Program-made: the position numbers and the translations under genes
Part shown: piece after piece, positions 35,201-50,200 of the stretch
Layout of the letters: each line of letters begins with the position of its first letter
How positions within the stretch are numbered: the stretch's first letter is position 1
Notes under the pieces: generated by a model
Seen by the model: only the letters and a program-made list of their open reading frames with translations
The model's database searches: none
What the model was told of the DNA's origin: nothing
Source: Nectonema munidae
Lineage: Eukaryota > Nematomorpha > Nectonematoida > Nectonematidae
Assembly (NCBI GenBank): GCA_030549495.1
Contig: JAUIRK010000173.1
Location: 434,001-498,000 of the forward strand
Reading direction: 5' to 3'
Length of the DNA stretch: 64,000 bases

Positions 35201-38200
35201 CATTCTATTTTAATACGTTTTTCAATTATGTTTGTCTTGCTTACCCATTTTTATTGTTTCTTTATTAAAAATAGTAATTTACACACAAAGGCTGTATTAT
35301 AAGTTAATTTTATTATATAGATTGCAGACAGGAATGCAAAGCGTTCTAAATAAAATTGACTGCATTATGGAGAATGATAAAAGACGTAGAACAAGACAAA
35401 CGTCAGCTTTGATAAACACGAGATCTGCAAAAATCAGGCTATGAAATCCTAATTAATGGATCGGATACGGCTTGAAAATTTAAATTTTATTCGCTCGATT
35501 CGGATAGATTAAAAAGTTTTTTGTTCTATCGGTTTAATATGAGAGAAAACGTATATTGCAGATTTCAGGTAAGTACTAAAAAAGATATCTAGACAAGCAC
35601 GTCGAAATGATCAGTCGACATTGATTATGATGAGTTAAATAGGAAATAGAGATGGTCGTTTCATTGATGCATTAAGACATACCGATTATCTTGATTTAAA
35701 GAGCTCATTCCAAGTCTTTCAGAATCAATTTTTCCTTTATCTGAATGTTTAGATTCAAATTTCTTGTTACTTAAAGATAAATCTTGAACAGCGAAGCGTA
35801 AATTTGAATGTCTAAAATAAAACAGTAAACTCATTAATTATGATTTCTCAATATAAATTTTTTCGAATGATATATTGACGAGACTGACAAACAACATATT
35901 CCCAAAAGTATAGTATTCTTATACATCTCTTAATAATTTCGTCATACGATTAACCGTAGGTGTAGCAAACGAAGCTTCACGTAGGGTTACAGGAAATAAC
36001 TTGCCAATTTAAATGGTTTATTTTTCATTCTTTGTTAACAACATTATACTCGGAAACACATTATGTCACATTATAAAATATATATTTTTGAAAAAGGTCT
36101 ATGTAGGCTAGCTGTGCATTTTTGACATAATTGAAGAATTACTGTTTAATCGAGCAAAAATGATTTAGCAAATCGTTGTATGATTGATGCACATAAATAA
36201 AAGGAAAAATGGAACAAATTATAACCGTAAAGACAATGCTATAACTTAAAATAAACGTCGTTTACAATTGGCGCCTTTAAGTATCACTCTTTGATTTTGG
36301 TTTAAGGGAGGAGAGGTTTTTAAGTGAGGTATTCTCAAATTAATATTTATGATTAACCCATTTAAGGCCAAGCAAAGCAGACGATATCTAAAAAAAACGC
36401 AGACGATTTATATTCAAAGTCATTGAAAAAAGCAGACGAAGATGAAATTACTTATGTTCCAAAATAGGAACATTGGCCGTAAATGGGTTAATAGACCCAT
36501 TCAAGTAGAAGCAGCTCCGTAGCCAGACTCCAAGCACAAGGGAAGGTTTTAATGGGCCCGGACTAAAACAAAGTGTATACTTTTAAATATTTCAAAGTTC
36601 CAGGCAACAAAATAAATCCCAAAAAGGGAACAGCCTCCCCCCCCCCCCTCCATCAATGGGCCTGAGTGCAACTATGATTATAAGAAGTGTAGAACAAAAA
36701 GGATCAACTTAGACTCTTGTTGATTTTCTATGAGGGTGGGGGAATTATTTTAATTGTATTTATTCTAAAAAATTTTGTATTAATGCATTCAATTATCCTA
36801 TTTTATATAGAAATTTGTTTTAGGTATACGCTTTTTAAATGTTTATACATAAAAAATGAAAAAAATATATAACAAGTTATACTATCTTGTAATACCCAAC
36901 CTAGTTTAATTTTTTTTACCTACAATTTTTTTCAAAGTTCAAAAAATAGAATTATTTAATTCAATTTATTGGAGCATTAGAGAATGGCATTAAAAAAACT
37001 ACACTTTTTTTATAAAAAAAAACTTATAAAATTTTGTGGTCCACTCGAACTCAGACAATTTCTTAAATGATTTCGTTTCCGACTCCGCTGCCCTGACCCT
37101 TGAAACAAGTGACAGCATCAACATTATAATCCGTTATTCTTGATAGTAACTCAATAGCGAATGATTATATGCAAAATAAAATGCTCTTTTGGGACAATGT
37201 ACAAAATCAGCAGGAAGAAAAATCACTTACCAAATCAGAATAAAAGAAAAATGTTAACAGAAAATATTTTTAACATTTCACCCTCATTGATCACATTATT
37301 TTTACATAAATTAATTCTTAATTTTCAATAATTGTAGCCATGGGTGCAGAGGCGTAGATTTTAAATGGATAGAAGTCAGAGTCCAAATAAAAATTTTTTT
37401 TAAGTAAATGAAAAAAATATTTTATTTTTGTAGAGGTATACGGAGTCGCTCTTTTTACTCGAAGTCGGAAGTAAAAAGTTAAAGTTAAATTTATTAAGTC
37501 CAATTTGTGCATGCTCTAAAAGTTGAACTCACACTGAGTCCCAAATCCTGATCTTAGCACATATCACAATGGCCGATGAAAGAAATAATAAAAGCATTTT
37601 AAAATTATGATACAGAGATTTGGATTCCCTACCTCAAGCATTTTTTTAAATTTAAATCAGCCTAAAAAATTTTCTGGATGTGGTTCTGATCTTGCCTATT
37701 GACTTTTATCAGACAAATAATTTACATAACAAGGCACGTTGGTCAATAAGCCGAAAGAGGAGGCAAAAAGTGGAGCTGAGTTTTGCACCTCCCCCTCTGG
37801 AAATCCCATGAGATATATAAATAAATGTATACACATTCTTATAGTTCAGCCCTCATTAGAATCAGTTTTGGTCCCTGTAGTTGGAGTCTGATGACGTAGC
37901 TGTGGAAAATTTCAGTGTATCAAGCAAGAAGATGGAACATTCTAATAAACTTAGGGTGCGCAACAGAAAATAACAAAGCTTTTTTACAATAGAGGTACGC
38001 TATGAAGATAGAAGAGCAAAAATTACTTATCAAAAATATTTAAAATATGGAACGGGTAAATGAATGAAGTGAAACAGCTTACAGACTTTCTTCATCGATA
38101 GTAGAGTGAGGAGTATTGGCATTATCAGCCCGATTTGTTGAATGCGCTTTGGAATGAGTCGAACTCATCAAACTTTCATTTTTCTCTGCCGTTTTCATAA

Positions 38201-41200
38201 TTTCGTCAAACGCTTTGTTACTTTCGATTTTGCTCACGTTAGAAAAAACAGATGAATCCAATTTACTTGAAATCTATGAGAAAAAAAGGCTTTGAACACG
38301 TGAGATTTGGAGAAGCTGTTTTATTAACTTCTTAAAAAAGCACGACAAATTGTAATGATTTATACTTCTAATTAGATCTTATTAAGATTAGATGCTAATT
38401 ATGAACTAAATACTCTTTGAGAGTTAAAAAGGGTTATCAAAGATTGCTAAAATCAAATGTTTATAAGTGGGGATGATATTGATAATATAATTGGTATTCT
38501 TCAAATGGTCAATCACATGAAACAAAAATTACATAGCGTTATATGAGAAATGTTTGTATGAGTGAAAAATGAAGTAAACTTAATATGCGCGATGAAAATA
38601 TCGTCAACTATTGACTTGATCTTTCATTTAAAGATATAATAATTTGTAAATTAAAATAAATACATAAGAATTTTATAGGTATTGATTTATTCCCCTAACT
38701 AAAACACTGCACTGTCTTTCGTATTATTTCTATAGCCTAAAAATCTACAAAATTCGTTCCTATCAAATTTTGTTCAAAGAACTGAGCTTTAATATTAATA
38801 TCTATATAATTCAAAAAAGACTAAGAAGTAATAAAGATTCAAATTTACCAAGTCCCATAATTAATAATAAAATTATTCAAACCTTGACAAATATTAAAAC
38901 ACTTTTGACTCTCACTTATTATTAGATGCTGAAAGTAATTCTTTTTCTTTTCTGATTTTAATTCACTTTTCATTAACATCCAGTCCATTCGTTCAAAGTT
39001 TAACGCATTTTCTATCTTACTTGAGAAAATGATGCTATTAAGTAAATTTTTTTTATATGGATAATATTTTTTTTCAACCAAGTTATAGCATGTCTCATCT
39101 AGTCTAATTTACTACCTCTGTTTCAGAGGATTTGCGACATTATAGCTAGCCCCAAAACCGCTTTTATGATAAAAGGGATAGCAGTGCATTTAAGCTGTTA
39201 ACCAAATTAGCTGGTTCAAGAAAATGTAGCCTTGATTAGCATTGAAAATGTAGCACAAACATTACATTTGATTAAAACTAGCTAATTTGGTTAACAGCTC
39301 TTTTCGTTCGAGCTGAAATGCACTGCTAGCTCTTTTGTCACAATAGCGAACTAGCCATTTTCTCGCACTAGCTCAAATTTACTAGCTCTTTTGGGCCTAG
39401 CTGTTTTGTACTTAGCCCTTTTGAATCGCACCCGTTTCTCAGACATTCTTCCTATTTATCTGTCGTTACGACATAAAATATCTTCTAAATAAATATAACA
39501 ATAAAAACTATGGCATGAATAAAGTTAAAATAAAAAATAATGAAGAACTTTTAAATGATGATTAAAATCATAATAAATTTCACAAATTCTTAAGGAGTAA
39601 AATAAGTCATTTTAGTTTGGCTACTTCAAAAATATCTTGTTTTTCATCTTTTAATTTTAGTTTCGTTACTTACAACGGCATCTCCCTCAAAAACATAGAG
39701 TAAGGCTATTAACCATGACCAAGTCTGTCAATTGATCCATATCAACTAATAAGAAATTTTTATAAGCATAAATATTTTTTTATCTTTTTTTGAAACTCAA
39801 CAAATTCTTTTAAATTTATATATTTTTTTTAGAAAAATAATTAAGATTCAAAATTTTATTGTTTTATTTTCAATATATCATACATACATCCTAAAACGAT
39901 AAAAGTTATTTTTTTTATCTGTATAAAAATAGTCTCAGTGAGCGTAAGTGTGAAAGGAAAACCACGATAACAGTAACAGGGGATTTAGTTATAACGAATC
40001 GATACTTATGAAACAAGGCAATATTAAATTTTTTAAATAAAATATTTGGGTCAATTGACCCTTTTGGTCGTTTTTTTCGGACCGTTGTTGGGTTAATGAC
40101 CACTCATCGAAATTGTTGAAATATATTGCAGTAGTATTTTCAATGCCGATTAGACAGGTTTTCAAGCAGAGCCATAATGAAGCTAACTTTTTAATTACAG
40201 ACCTATTTTTATAATCCAAATATTATTTTAAAATTAAAAAAAGATTTTATTTAACAAAATATATTCATATTTTGAATTTGAGAATTTATTATTCTAGAAT
40301 TAATTTTGATTTCGTAAATTGCATTCCATTGAGAAACTACAATCAATACATTGCTTGTTTATTTTTGGAATGAAGAACATAATTATTGCTTTGCTATTTT
40401 TTATCGATTTAATTAGTGCTTTTGACTCTTCAAATAAAGTTGTCTTTGTCTCTGTAATAAATTTATTTCATTGAGATTTGGTTATAAAGCAGGGTTGCCA
40501 CTTATTTATAAAAAAGAAAAATCACTGATTTTCCCGACCTTTTTTTTTCAATTTCCCTGATCTTTTTTTTCAAATTCCCTGACCTCAAAACAAAAATTAC
40601 ACCTTAAAACACTTTATTTAACTAAAGCACTAAAAACTTATCATATCAAAAATCAAGCTTCTTAAAATTCAAAAAAACCTGTTTTTTAGGATTTCTTACT
40701 TGTAAACTACTAAATTAAAAACTAAAAACAAACTAAATAAAATCTAAATAATTTTTCATGTTTTGTAAATACTTTTACAAATATCAAAAAATGATTAAAA
40801 GATCTAACTAAATAAAACATAACAAAATGATCAAGTTTATTTACAAAGTACTTAATTTTTATCAATTTTTCCATTTTACACAAAAACCAGTTTTGTATCA
40901 GAAAATATTTTCTAGCCCTTCCATTTTTAAGTTTAATTCTTTTTCTTGCAAGGTATAGTTGTTAAGTAACTCTTTTTTCTTCTTCTATCTTTTGTTTCTC
41001 TGAGCTTGCATCTTCAGTTGAACTTTTTTTACGCCTCAAATCTTCAAGATGAATAATATATCTTTGATGTGATGCATTAACGATAATATCTTAATCTATT
41101 ATATTAAGATATAATAGGAATATTAAGGATAATATTGACTTTGTAATTAAAATATTTGCAATACAACCATGATAATTTATAGCATCTTTTACTCTTCTCT

Positions 41201-44200
41201 GTGAAATTAATGAAGTTTCTAGCAAGTTTTCGACTAGTAAAGATTTATTAATAGAAAATCTCCTTTCAACTTGCGCATTACCATGAGATAAAGTAAGACA
41301 AAGCCCTATGACTTCCCATAACTCAGCATAGCAAGCATTATCTTTACAAAGTCTACAAAAGAATGAGTCAAGTCTTAACCCTTCACCAACGTTTCCACTA
41401 AAAGAGCTAAAACTTTCTTTAAAAACAGTTTGAGTCTGTTCACTTTCTTGAGTTTGTTCAATTTGGCTTTTTCAGCTTGTTTACAAGTAATTCTATTAGA
41501 ATCATAAAGAGTTTCAAGAACTATTGCCATTCTTCCTTGAACAACTAATGGATTTCTTAAAATCATTTTTGAATCTAATGATGTCAGACCCTTAACAAGT
41601 CTATATTTTAAAGGACTTCTTTCAATAATTTTCTGTTGTAGCAACCAAAAAAATATGACATTCTTTTTTAAACTGTAATACTTCAGATTCAGTTGCTTTA
41701 CTTTCTTTTAAATACTTCTTTGCAGCAAAACCAATGTCAACTTTCTGCAATGCAAGAACATTTTCTGGCAAATCAAGATCAAGTTTCAAAATACTCTGTG
41801 AAGTTAGAGGATTGGAAAGCTTTTCAGGAATAATAAAACGTGATAAAAGTGACTTCAAAAGATTAAGTAAAGAAGAGTGTAAAAAAGGTATTAAAGGCTG
41901 ATCTGTTTGAAAGACTTTAAAAAAGGTTCAATACCTGAAGAAACTAAACTGAAAAATGCTAGTTTAGGTTTCAATAATTTATCTTGAAACAAATGTTTCA
42001 CATTATTGACAGGTTTATTGCTAGGAAGTTTTTTACAATCCAGAAACAATTTTATACTATCATAAATTAAAAGAACTCTTTCGATACAGGCTGTATTTTC
42101 AGCCCAGCGAACTGGACAGTGTTTAATAGGAAACATGATACAGCCTGTAACATAAGTGAAATCTGCTCTACAGGCAGGCGAATCATTAAAAAGATAATTT
42201 ATATCATGTAGAAAGAAATTTAAATTCCACTTTGATGCATTTATTCCTGTTCTTAGAGCACCATGCAAAACGTGAAGACCACACACTCCAATATCAACAA
42301 GGTGCTTATTCATTTGGTGATCTTCTCTTCTTTCTTGTTCAAAATCTTTCAAAAACTTGAGATTAACATTTGGACCATCCATGGAAACTTGCAAGAGACT
42401 ATTTTTAGATAAAGGTTGGAGAACAATGTTTATTTTTTCTAATAAATTTGATGCTGAAGCGTGGCCTAAAAAAGAGCTGTCAAAATATTGACAACATACT
42501 ATATCCTTTTCCTTATCAAAGTATCTAATAAAAACATCTAGTTGATTTTGTTGAGAAACTTTATTTAAAGCTTCATCAAAACAAATAACAAAGTCCCCCC
42601 ACTTAACTTAATTTTTTTTATTAAACAATCCTTAAAATATAGACTTAGTCCATAGTTGATAATATAGCCACATTTTGTTTTGCCAAGTTTGAATGAAGAC
42701 GCTATTTTAGAGTCAGGAAACATTAATTTAAATTAGAGAAAAATTAGATTGTATAACAAATAAAGCCCAAATAATCTCTGATCTTGTTATGTCTTCTTTA
42801 CAAATACCTAAATCTTTTATGCTAGTAGAAGGAAGATGTGAAGTAACAATATTTGAAGAGAAAGTTTCTGCAGATATAGTTTTATATGTGCTAGAGTACT
42901 AGTTTTAGCAGCAAAAGCTATAGATGGCTGAACTTGTTTTGCTTCAATGAGAGTGATGTGAGTTTTTCTCTTCATGTGAGAAGGTAAAACTCTTCTACCC
43001 ATGTTGGCTAAAGAAATGGTTTTTTTACATATAAAACAATAAGCCTCTCTTTTAATTCTTTGTTTTTTTGATAACGAGGCTGAAAATTGTGGTTCAATAT
43101 TCACAACTCATTAAAAAATGTTTCTGCTCCAGGCATAGTAAGTTACTACACCACTTTATTTAGTAAATTCCCTGAATTTCTCTGACCATTTTCAATTTCC
43201 CTGATTTCGAGAAAAAGTGGCAACCCTGAAAGATATGGAAGTTATTCACTCATTCTTAACTGATAGAAAACCATTAATTAAAATAAGGAATAAGTCATCT
43301 AACATGACTACAAATTGAAAGATTGCGGTACAAGAAGGTTCAATCATAGCCAATTTATTATTTTTTGATATATCTTTTGATTTGACTAAATATTGCTCAA
43401 AGATGAATTTATTTGTGCGTGATCATGACTTTCCTTTTCAAAGTAAATACCATAAACGAATTTTACTTGGTAAACGAAAACTTGAACAAAATTTCTATAA
43501 TACTATCATTGATCAACTTAAGTAAGCAAAAAAGTAAAACCATGCATTTCTCTCATAATCCTAGATTCAAAACGGATAAAAAGGAATTTTTTATTAATAT
43601 CAATAATGAAATAATTACCATAGTTGAAGAATTTAACTTTCTTGGAATAATGATTGATAGTAAGTTCCCCAATTATTCACTGTTGTTAAGTTTAACTATT
43701 CACTCTCTTATTCATTCGTTTTCTAAATTTTGTCCAAATAAAAACTAAAGTTCAACTGAATAAATGTTTAGTTAAACCCATCATGTGTTACTCGTTGATA
43801 AATTGGGGTAACAATAATTTGAACAAAGTGTCATTCAGAGGATTATAAAATCGATTTTTACTCTCAAAATAGTTGATCTAAAATGAACTAATTGATATCC
43901 AAAAATAGCACGGTGTTAACTAGACCTCATACTAGCCGTCAGATCGTCCTTGCTCAATTGAGGCTAGAAATAGATTTTCCAAAAGATTTTTGAATGTAAG
44001 AATAAAAGAGATATAAAGAGATATATGTAGCTGTTGTTGCATCAAAAAAATCAAGCTTACTCCATTCCCGATTCATTTCCCAATCACGATCAATTAAAAA
44101 TTCCTGGTTAGCACACAGATTAAATAAACTAATTAACCAACTATCTAAATAAAAAATATTTCTGATGACTTTTCTGTTAAGTGTGTTGTTGCTATGCCAA

Positions 44201-47200
44201 AACTGCAATCAGGTCATTTACTGTTATGTAAATTGATTTGGTCAAATAGGCCTTTAGACAATTTTCTTCACAGTAATGTATTCAATTGTATAAAAGTGAA
44301 CAACAACGTGAAAAATGTTAATCCATGGTCCTCGTATTTGAAATATTTGGACTCGCACTATTTGGAAATATATCAATTTGGATTGGCATTGGAAGCATAA
44401 TATTTATCTGTATCATTGGGTAATTTTTGACCCATTTTAATTACATTGTATAGCATATGTTTTAAAATGTTAAAATATATTTAAAAAATAGAATTGTTTT
44501 AAAATTTTATAATCATAATTACGTTATCTATCCTAGGATCGAATTTCACCATAAAATAAAAGCGCAATTAATATCGTGAAAAAAATGCATTATATGTGCA
44601 GAAAATGTTTTTTTGCAAGAGACTCTTAATATGTGATGATGATCGATAATAAGCAATAACTAAATTTAAGCTGCATTTTTACTTATCATTTAGATATGAT
44701 TTATGTTTTTGCTTAGCATCTAACAGCTGTTTTATTCATTGAAATGCTAACGTTCATTGTTTTACATTTTTTGCAAATCTTAAAGATTTTATTTTAGGCA
44801 TTGCTTTCTCTTATAATTTGATCTTAATATTATAAGAGTGTCTCTTGGTTTTGAAAGTGATGACAAACGAATGAACATTTTATCTGAGATTCAGGATAAC
44901 TTTCTTGAAGTTGTGGATAACAATGAAAATAGTGTAACCCCAAAGCAAAGCCGCTAACATACTTCACCCCCTTTACACTGCCTCTAAATCACAGATATCA
45001 AAAGCACACTCTTCAACGACATTCTATTCCACACATGTCAAGACAAAAGACACACACAGCACTGCACCCGCAAACCAAACTATCCACACACAAGCGGTCA
45101 CCAATTACCTCAATTCACCTTCAATATTACCAATCCGTAACTACAGCACCCACCATACATAAATCTTAAGAATCATTGCCAATCAAAGTAGACGTACTCT
45201 AGCCCAATTAAGATCAAACAAATCCCCATTACTCCAAAAATATTTAGACAAAATCACCCCAAAAACACACCCCTCGCCTTACGGTCCTCCCTGCAAATTA
45301 AATCCCATATCCCTATATACTAACATTACACACAGATATAGATATTTAATAAAAAAATCACATATAATTACATATACATTACACGCACACACAGAACTCT
45401 CTATTGGTCCCAACCAAAGCGATTCGGTCGCCACTGGTAGGGTGATAACAAGAAATTTGCCAATGGAAGCCAACAACAACAAACAAAAGAAAAATAATTC
45501 AAGATGAAATTTCCAAATTTGTAACAAGATGTATTTCAAATATTTAGGATCCATGTTTCGATAATTTTATGCCTCATTTGTTAAATGGGACTAAAATCAT
45601 GCAAAGATGATTAAAAAATGAATATGATCATGAATTAGCTAAAAGAATTCAATAAAATTATGTTAAAATGTGAAAAGCTAGTATTTTAATCTATTTTTTA
45701 GGAAAAGATTTTTGTAGATTATAAAATTGTCTTTGATTGTTTTGAGTAAAAAAATAAATGCTCAACAAAAGATGAATTAATCAATAAATTAGTGGGTTCA
45801 CGCGTGAATGTTGTGAAAGTATTTAATATTTTTAAGAAAAGTGAAGCGGCCAAAATCTCCATCCCTTTTTCGGATGAATCGAAATGGCCCGTAACGAATA
45901 AGGCTAACTTACATGATTTACGACATTTTCGTTACTAGAAGAAGTATAGGATGAGTTTTAAAAAGAATTTTTCGAATTAAAAATTAAGCTGAAAAATCTT
46001 AATTTTGAGTGAGTAGTGCCAGCCCACGTATTACAAAATTTACAAATGCATGAAAAAACTAGAAAGAGAATAAATAATCTTTTCAAAGGCTTACTTTTTT
46101 CCCACCCAAACCTCCACTTGCTCCAACTTTTTTGTTCTTTGTAGTCGTTGTTAGTATGGAATTTTTACTTCTAGATGAGCTCATCACCAAATTAGAATCA
46201 TTTCCAGTCGTCTTTTTAGAAGACATTTCTGCGAAAATTTAAAAAGTGTAATCACACATCAGGTATACTTTTGAGCCTAGGTTCTAAACCGGGATCCTTG
46301 AGTCCTATTTTAAAATCATATCATCAAGTCTATTTCATCGAATCATTACTTATCATGACAAATACTATTTGATTTACAGATCTTTTGAGTATTTGAACAA
46401 AATCAAAAAATATTCAAAATGCTATAAATCAGGAGGGGGCAAAAACTTAGAGCTGCAAGCCCAATCGAAGTCTACATAGGTGTTGGCGGGAAGCGATAAA
46501 ACCCGGTTATATGAACATTTTAAAAGCATATTAGAAAATCGCAAATACCTATGTCTCATACAATCTACTTAGGCAAAAAATAATCTTTTAATTATTCACT
46601 GTTATTTTGTATGATTTTAAAGCACTCCTTTTACATGACAAAACGTTCATAAAAAGTTAACGAAACATTTTATAAATTTTAAGATGGACCATACGATTTT
46701 ACACGGCGCAGTTTCGCACCCTGATTCAAATTGATATAAGAATAGAATCAGTAAACCTAAAATTACTTTAGCATACCGACCAAAATACAGTCCATAAAAT
46801 CAGAAACTTATTCAAAATACGTATTTATTCATATCACCACAACATACAACGGAAGATTTAGATATACAAAAAGTGTATGTTTCCTAGAGAACTAATTATT
46901 ATTCAGAAGTCTAATTTGAGGAAAAAAATAGTATGCGCAATAGACGCTATTTTGAGAGTGAACTCGTTGGGGTTGATCTTATTGAAGCAAACAATTGAAT
47001 GCATGCAAAGATTAGGTATACAATTTATTATGATTTTTAGTTTGTATGTTTAACATTTTTAAATGCAATAAAACAACTCCAAAACAAACTTGCATAGAAG
47101 CAGCAAGAATATCTAGATTGCGAACGATCTTATCTTCACAACTAACTCAGTCAATTAGAAGTTGATTTTGATTAAATGCAACCCGTATTGTCTCCTTTTG

Positions 47201-50200
47201 TAACATAGTAAACCAACATATGGTCAAAAAGGGTTAAAAGTTTTCATTAATTCACATATTTTTACACCCCTTGTAAAAAAACGTTTTCAGCTCACTGATT
47301 GGTTTTCAAAAGAATTGCAAAGAAGAATTTTCAAAAGAATGTCAAAGAATTTCTACCTGAAACTGTAACTTGTCCACTTCCATTAATATTTAATATTTCA
47401 GACGCAGCCTTTTCCTCAGATTTGGCAGTACTTGTTTGAACAAATGTTTCTGAGTCTGTGGGTATGATAACCTTAAATGAAAACATAAATTGGCTGCTTT
47501 ATCTTTGCTGGTGTAATAATATATTCTAAATCTTAATATGATATTTAAGAGATACCAAAAGGAGATGAAAAGGAATTAATTTCAGGATGAGAATATAATT
47601 ATTCTCATCCTTTTAAAATGAAAAGGTGTAATTATTGCAAATGCTCTATTCAAAGAGCGCGCTATTTTTGATATATTTATTAAAAATCTTAAAAATTGTA
47701 AGTACGGTATTTTGTCAAAAAATAGAAAGACATACATCGATATTACTTATTGGTTGTGATTTAAATCCAGATCAAGAAAATCAAAAATGAAAATTTGTAG
47801 CGTTGTGTCAAAAAATTATTTACTGCATCCTCTTAGGTGTGATAATATTATGCATTAAGATTAATTGATAATTTGGCATGAATAAATTATTACTAGTTTT
47901 AAATCATGCTAATAAAGTAACATAACATTTTAACTAAAATAATAAAAATATATTTTATTTTAAATAAATTTATTGAGAAAAAAATTGAATGCATAAGTGG
48001 ATAGTGATTAAAACGTAAAAAAACGTAATAGTATTCAAGAAAATTGTACCAACATTCTGTTGAAAGTTATTTTTCTCAAATCAACATTGCAAAGAACAGA
48101 TTGAAAAAAGATAAATAATAATTAATCTCGATATTTTTAGTAAATGAAATACCCTAAGTTCCTTGTTTTTCAATATTAATCTTAGGTTAGATCTAGATTT
48201 ATTTCTAATCTAATCTAGAGTTTTTCTAAAATTCATAATGACAACATTAGTGTGGATAATCCACAGCGTAAGTTTAGAAACATTGAGCTTCAAATATAGA
48301 GTATTTATTATATAATTCAGCGTGCTGTTCCCTGTAACTAGCTTACGTACTTATGCATGGATGCCGTATCGAACAACCTAAAAGCTATAACACCTAAAAT
48401 AAAATAAGTTGTAAGATAAATAGAAAGAATAAAAATGAAGAGATGCTTTCAAGAGATCAATCTAAATACTGGTGGTATATTATATGCATTTTGCCAATTT
48501 TCTTTCACACTTTCCTATTTCAACTTTTTTTTTCTTGGCTTAAATTCTGTTTACGTAGATAACAACACGCACCCCTCCGCCTAATTCAGTGGTTCCCAAA
48601 CTTTTTCTGATCGTTACCCACTTTTCATACATGATCCTTGTCTATGGTCCCCACAACAATCATAGCGGGTGAATACCGTGACTGTACTAGTATCTAACAA
48701 TTATAATCATAAGATTAATTAAAAGGGGCATTTTGCTAAAAGGTGTTTCAAGAATAAGCAACAAAAAAAAGGAAACATAGGAAATCCACTGGATGGAAAA
48801 AGTTTATTAATCCTACGCTATCTGATTTAATCTTTGAATCTTACAAATTTGATAACATTGTAACAATTAAGTGCTTTAGTTGGAAACAATGCTACTCAGT
48901 GTGAAGGGGATGTTGCAGATTATCGACAAGCTTCTTGATTCTTGGTTTTGTTTTTAAAGCACAACGTAGGTCATGCCTATGTTTTATTTATGCATAGCTT
49001 CAGATTATGGCCCCTTAAATTTTGCTTTATGGCAACCAAGGGGGCCATGGCCCACAGTTTGGGAAGCAATGCCCTAATTGGTCAATTATTTCTGGTAAAA
49101 AAGTGCGAATTAAACATGAGACTTTGTGGTATTTAACTAAAATAAATGTATCGCCATTACAATTTAATAAAGGATCTCAGAAAACGAGTTTATGGTTTTC
49201 GAAAAGAAGGTGTTACTTTAGCATAATAATTAAACTCATCACATCTATGCAATAAATACTTTTATGGAGCCTTAAAGATGTTCAATATGTAAGAGGTTTT
49301 ACTGTGCAGTTTTTGTTTCCGACATATGCAATATATTCCTTTTAATATTATTAAGAAGAGATCAACCTCTGTAATAAAATAACCAGTTCGTCACGTTTCC
49401 CTCTTTCATTATACGGATATAGGAAAATTCTAAATGTGCATTTATTTAATGAATTATTTAGAGATATAATGGATTATTCAACAAGTTTGTTATGAGAATT
49501 GCTGATTAAAGGTAATAGCAAAATGCTTTCAAGTTATATCCTTCATTTATGTCTGCCTTCAAATAATATCCATATAGATGTTCATCAACGCAACAACAGA
49601 ATCCTAACACAAATTTTCTGTTATAAAAGATTTTCGTTACTATATTTTCTCCTTTACAATAATACTCATATTAAATGCAATATCTGTAAATCAAAAATAT
49701 ATTGTTCAGCATTAAATTCATTATAACTTTCAATATTGTGAGAATTAGCATGGGGCACAAAGAAGTAGGAGTTTCTGTTGTGGTGTACGTATGTTCGAAA
49801 ATGCTGGGAGTCGCTGTTATAAGTATATTTAAGTATTGTCGAGCAAAGGAGAGAAGAAGGCAAGCATATCTACCAAACGAAAGTCCAAACTGCAGTGTTG
49901 TAAGTTTGAGTAACGACGTATAGCAAGGCTTTTTGCATCATATCTTTCCATTAAAATGTTCCTTTCTATCTTCAGTGATGGATAATGTTGATAATTAAAA
50001 ACAGAGAAGTAATTGATATACGCGATGTATAAAGTCCAGACTTTTAGGCAACATATAAATATCTTTTTCAATGGTAGGAGCAATGAAATGATTTAGCAGT
50101 AAAAAAGTATAAGCAAGAGATGCACAAATTTTAAGGAGAGAATGAAAATGGGTCTAATTCTTCTTGTAGCGCACTTCTCACACTCAGAAAAGACAGACTG

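Noticed and set aside
38845-39081. Minus-strand 78-codon frame considered as an extra ArfGAP exon
   Set aside because: The flanking ArfGAP exons (46095 and 38273) already join in phase 0, and this segment resembles nothing in the family.
45279-45554. 91-codon minus-strand frame near the G-poor island
   Set aside because: Mostly hydrophobic noise produced by the skewed base composition; no start context or domain.
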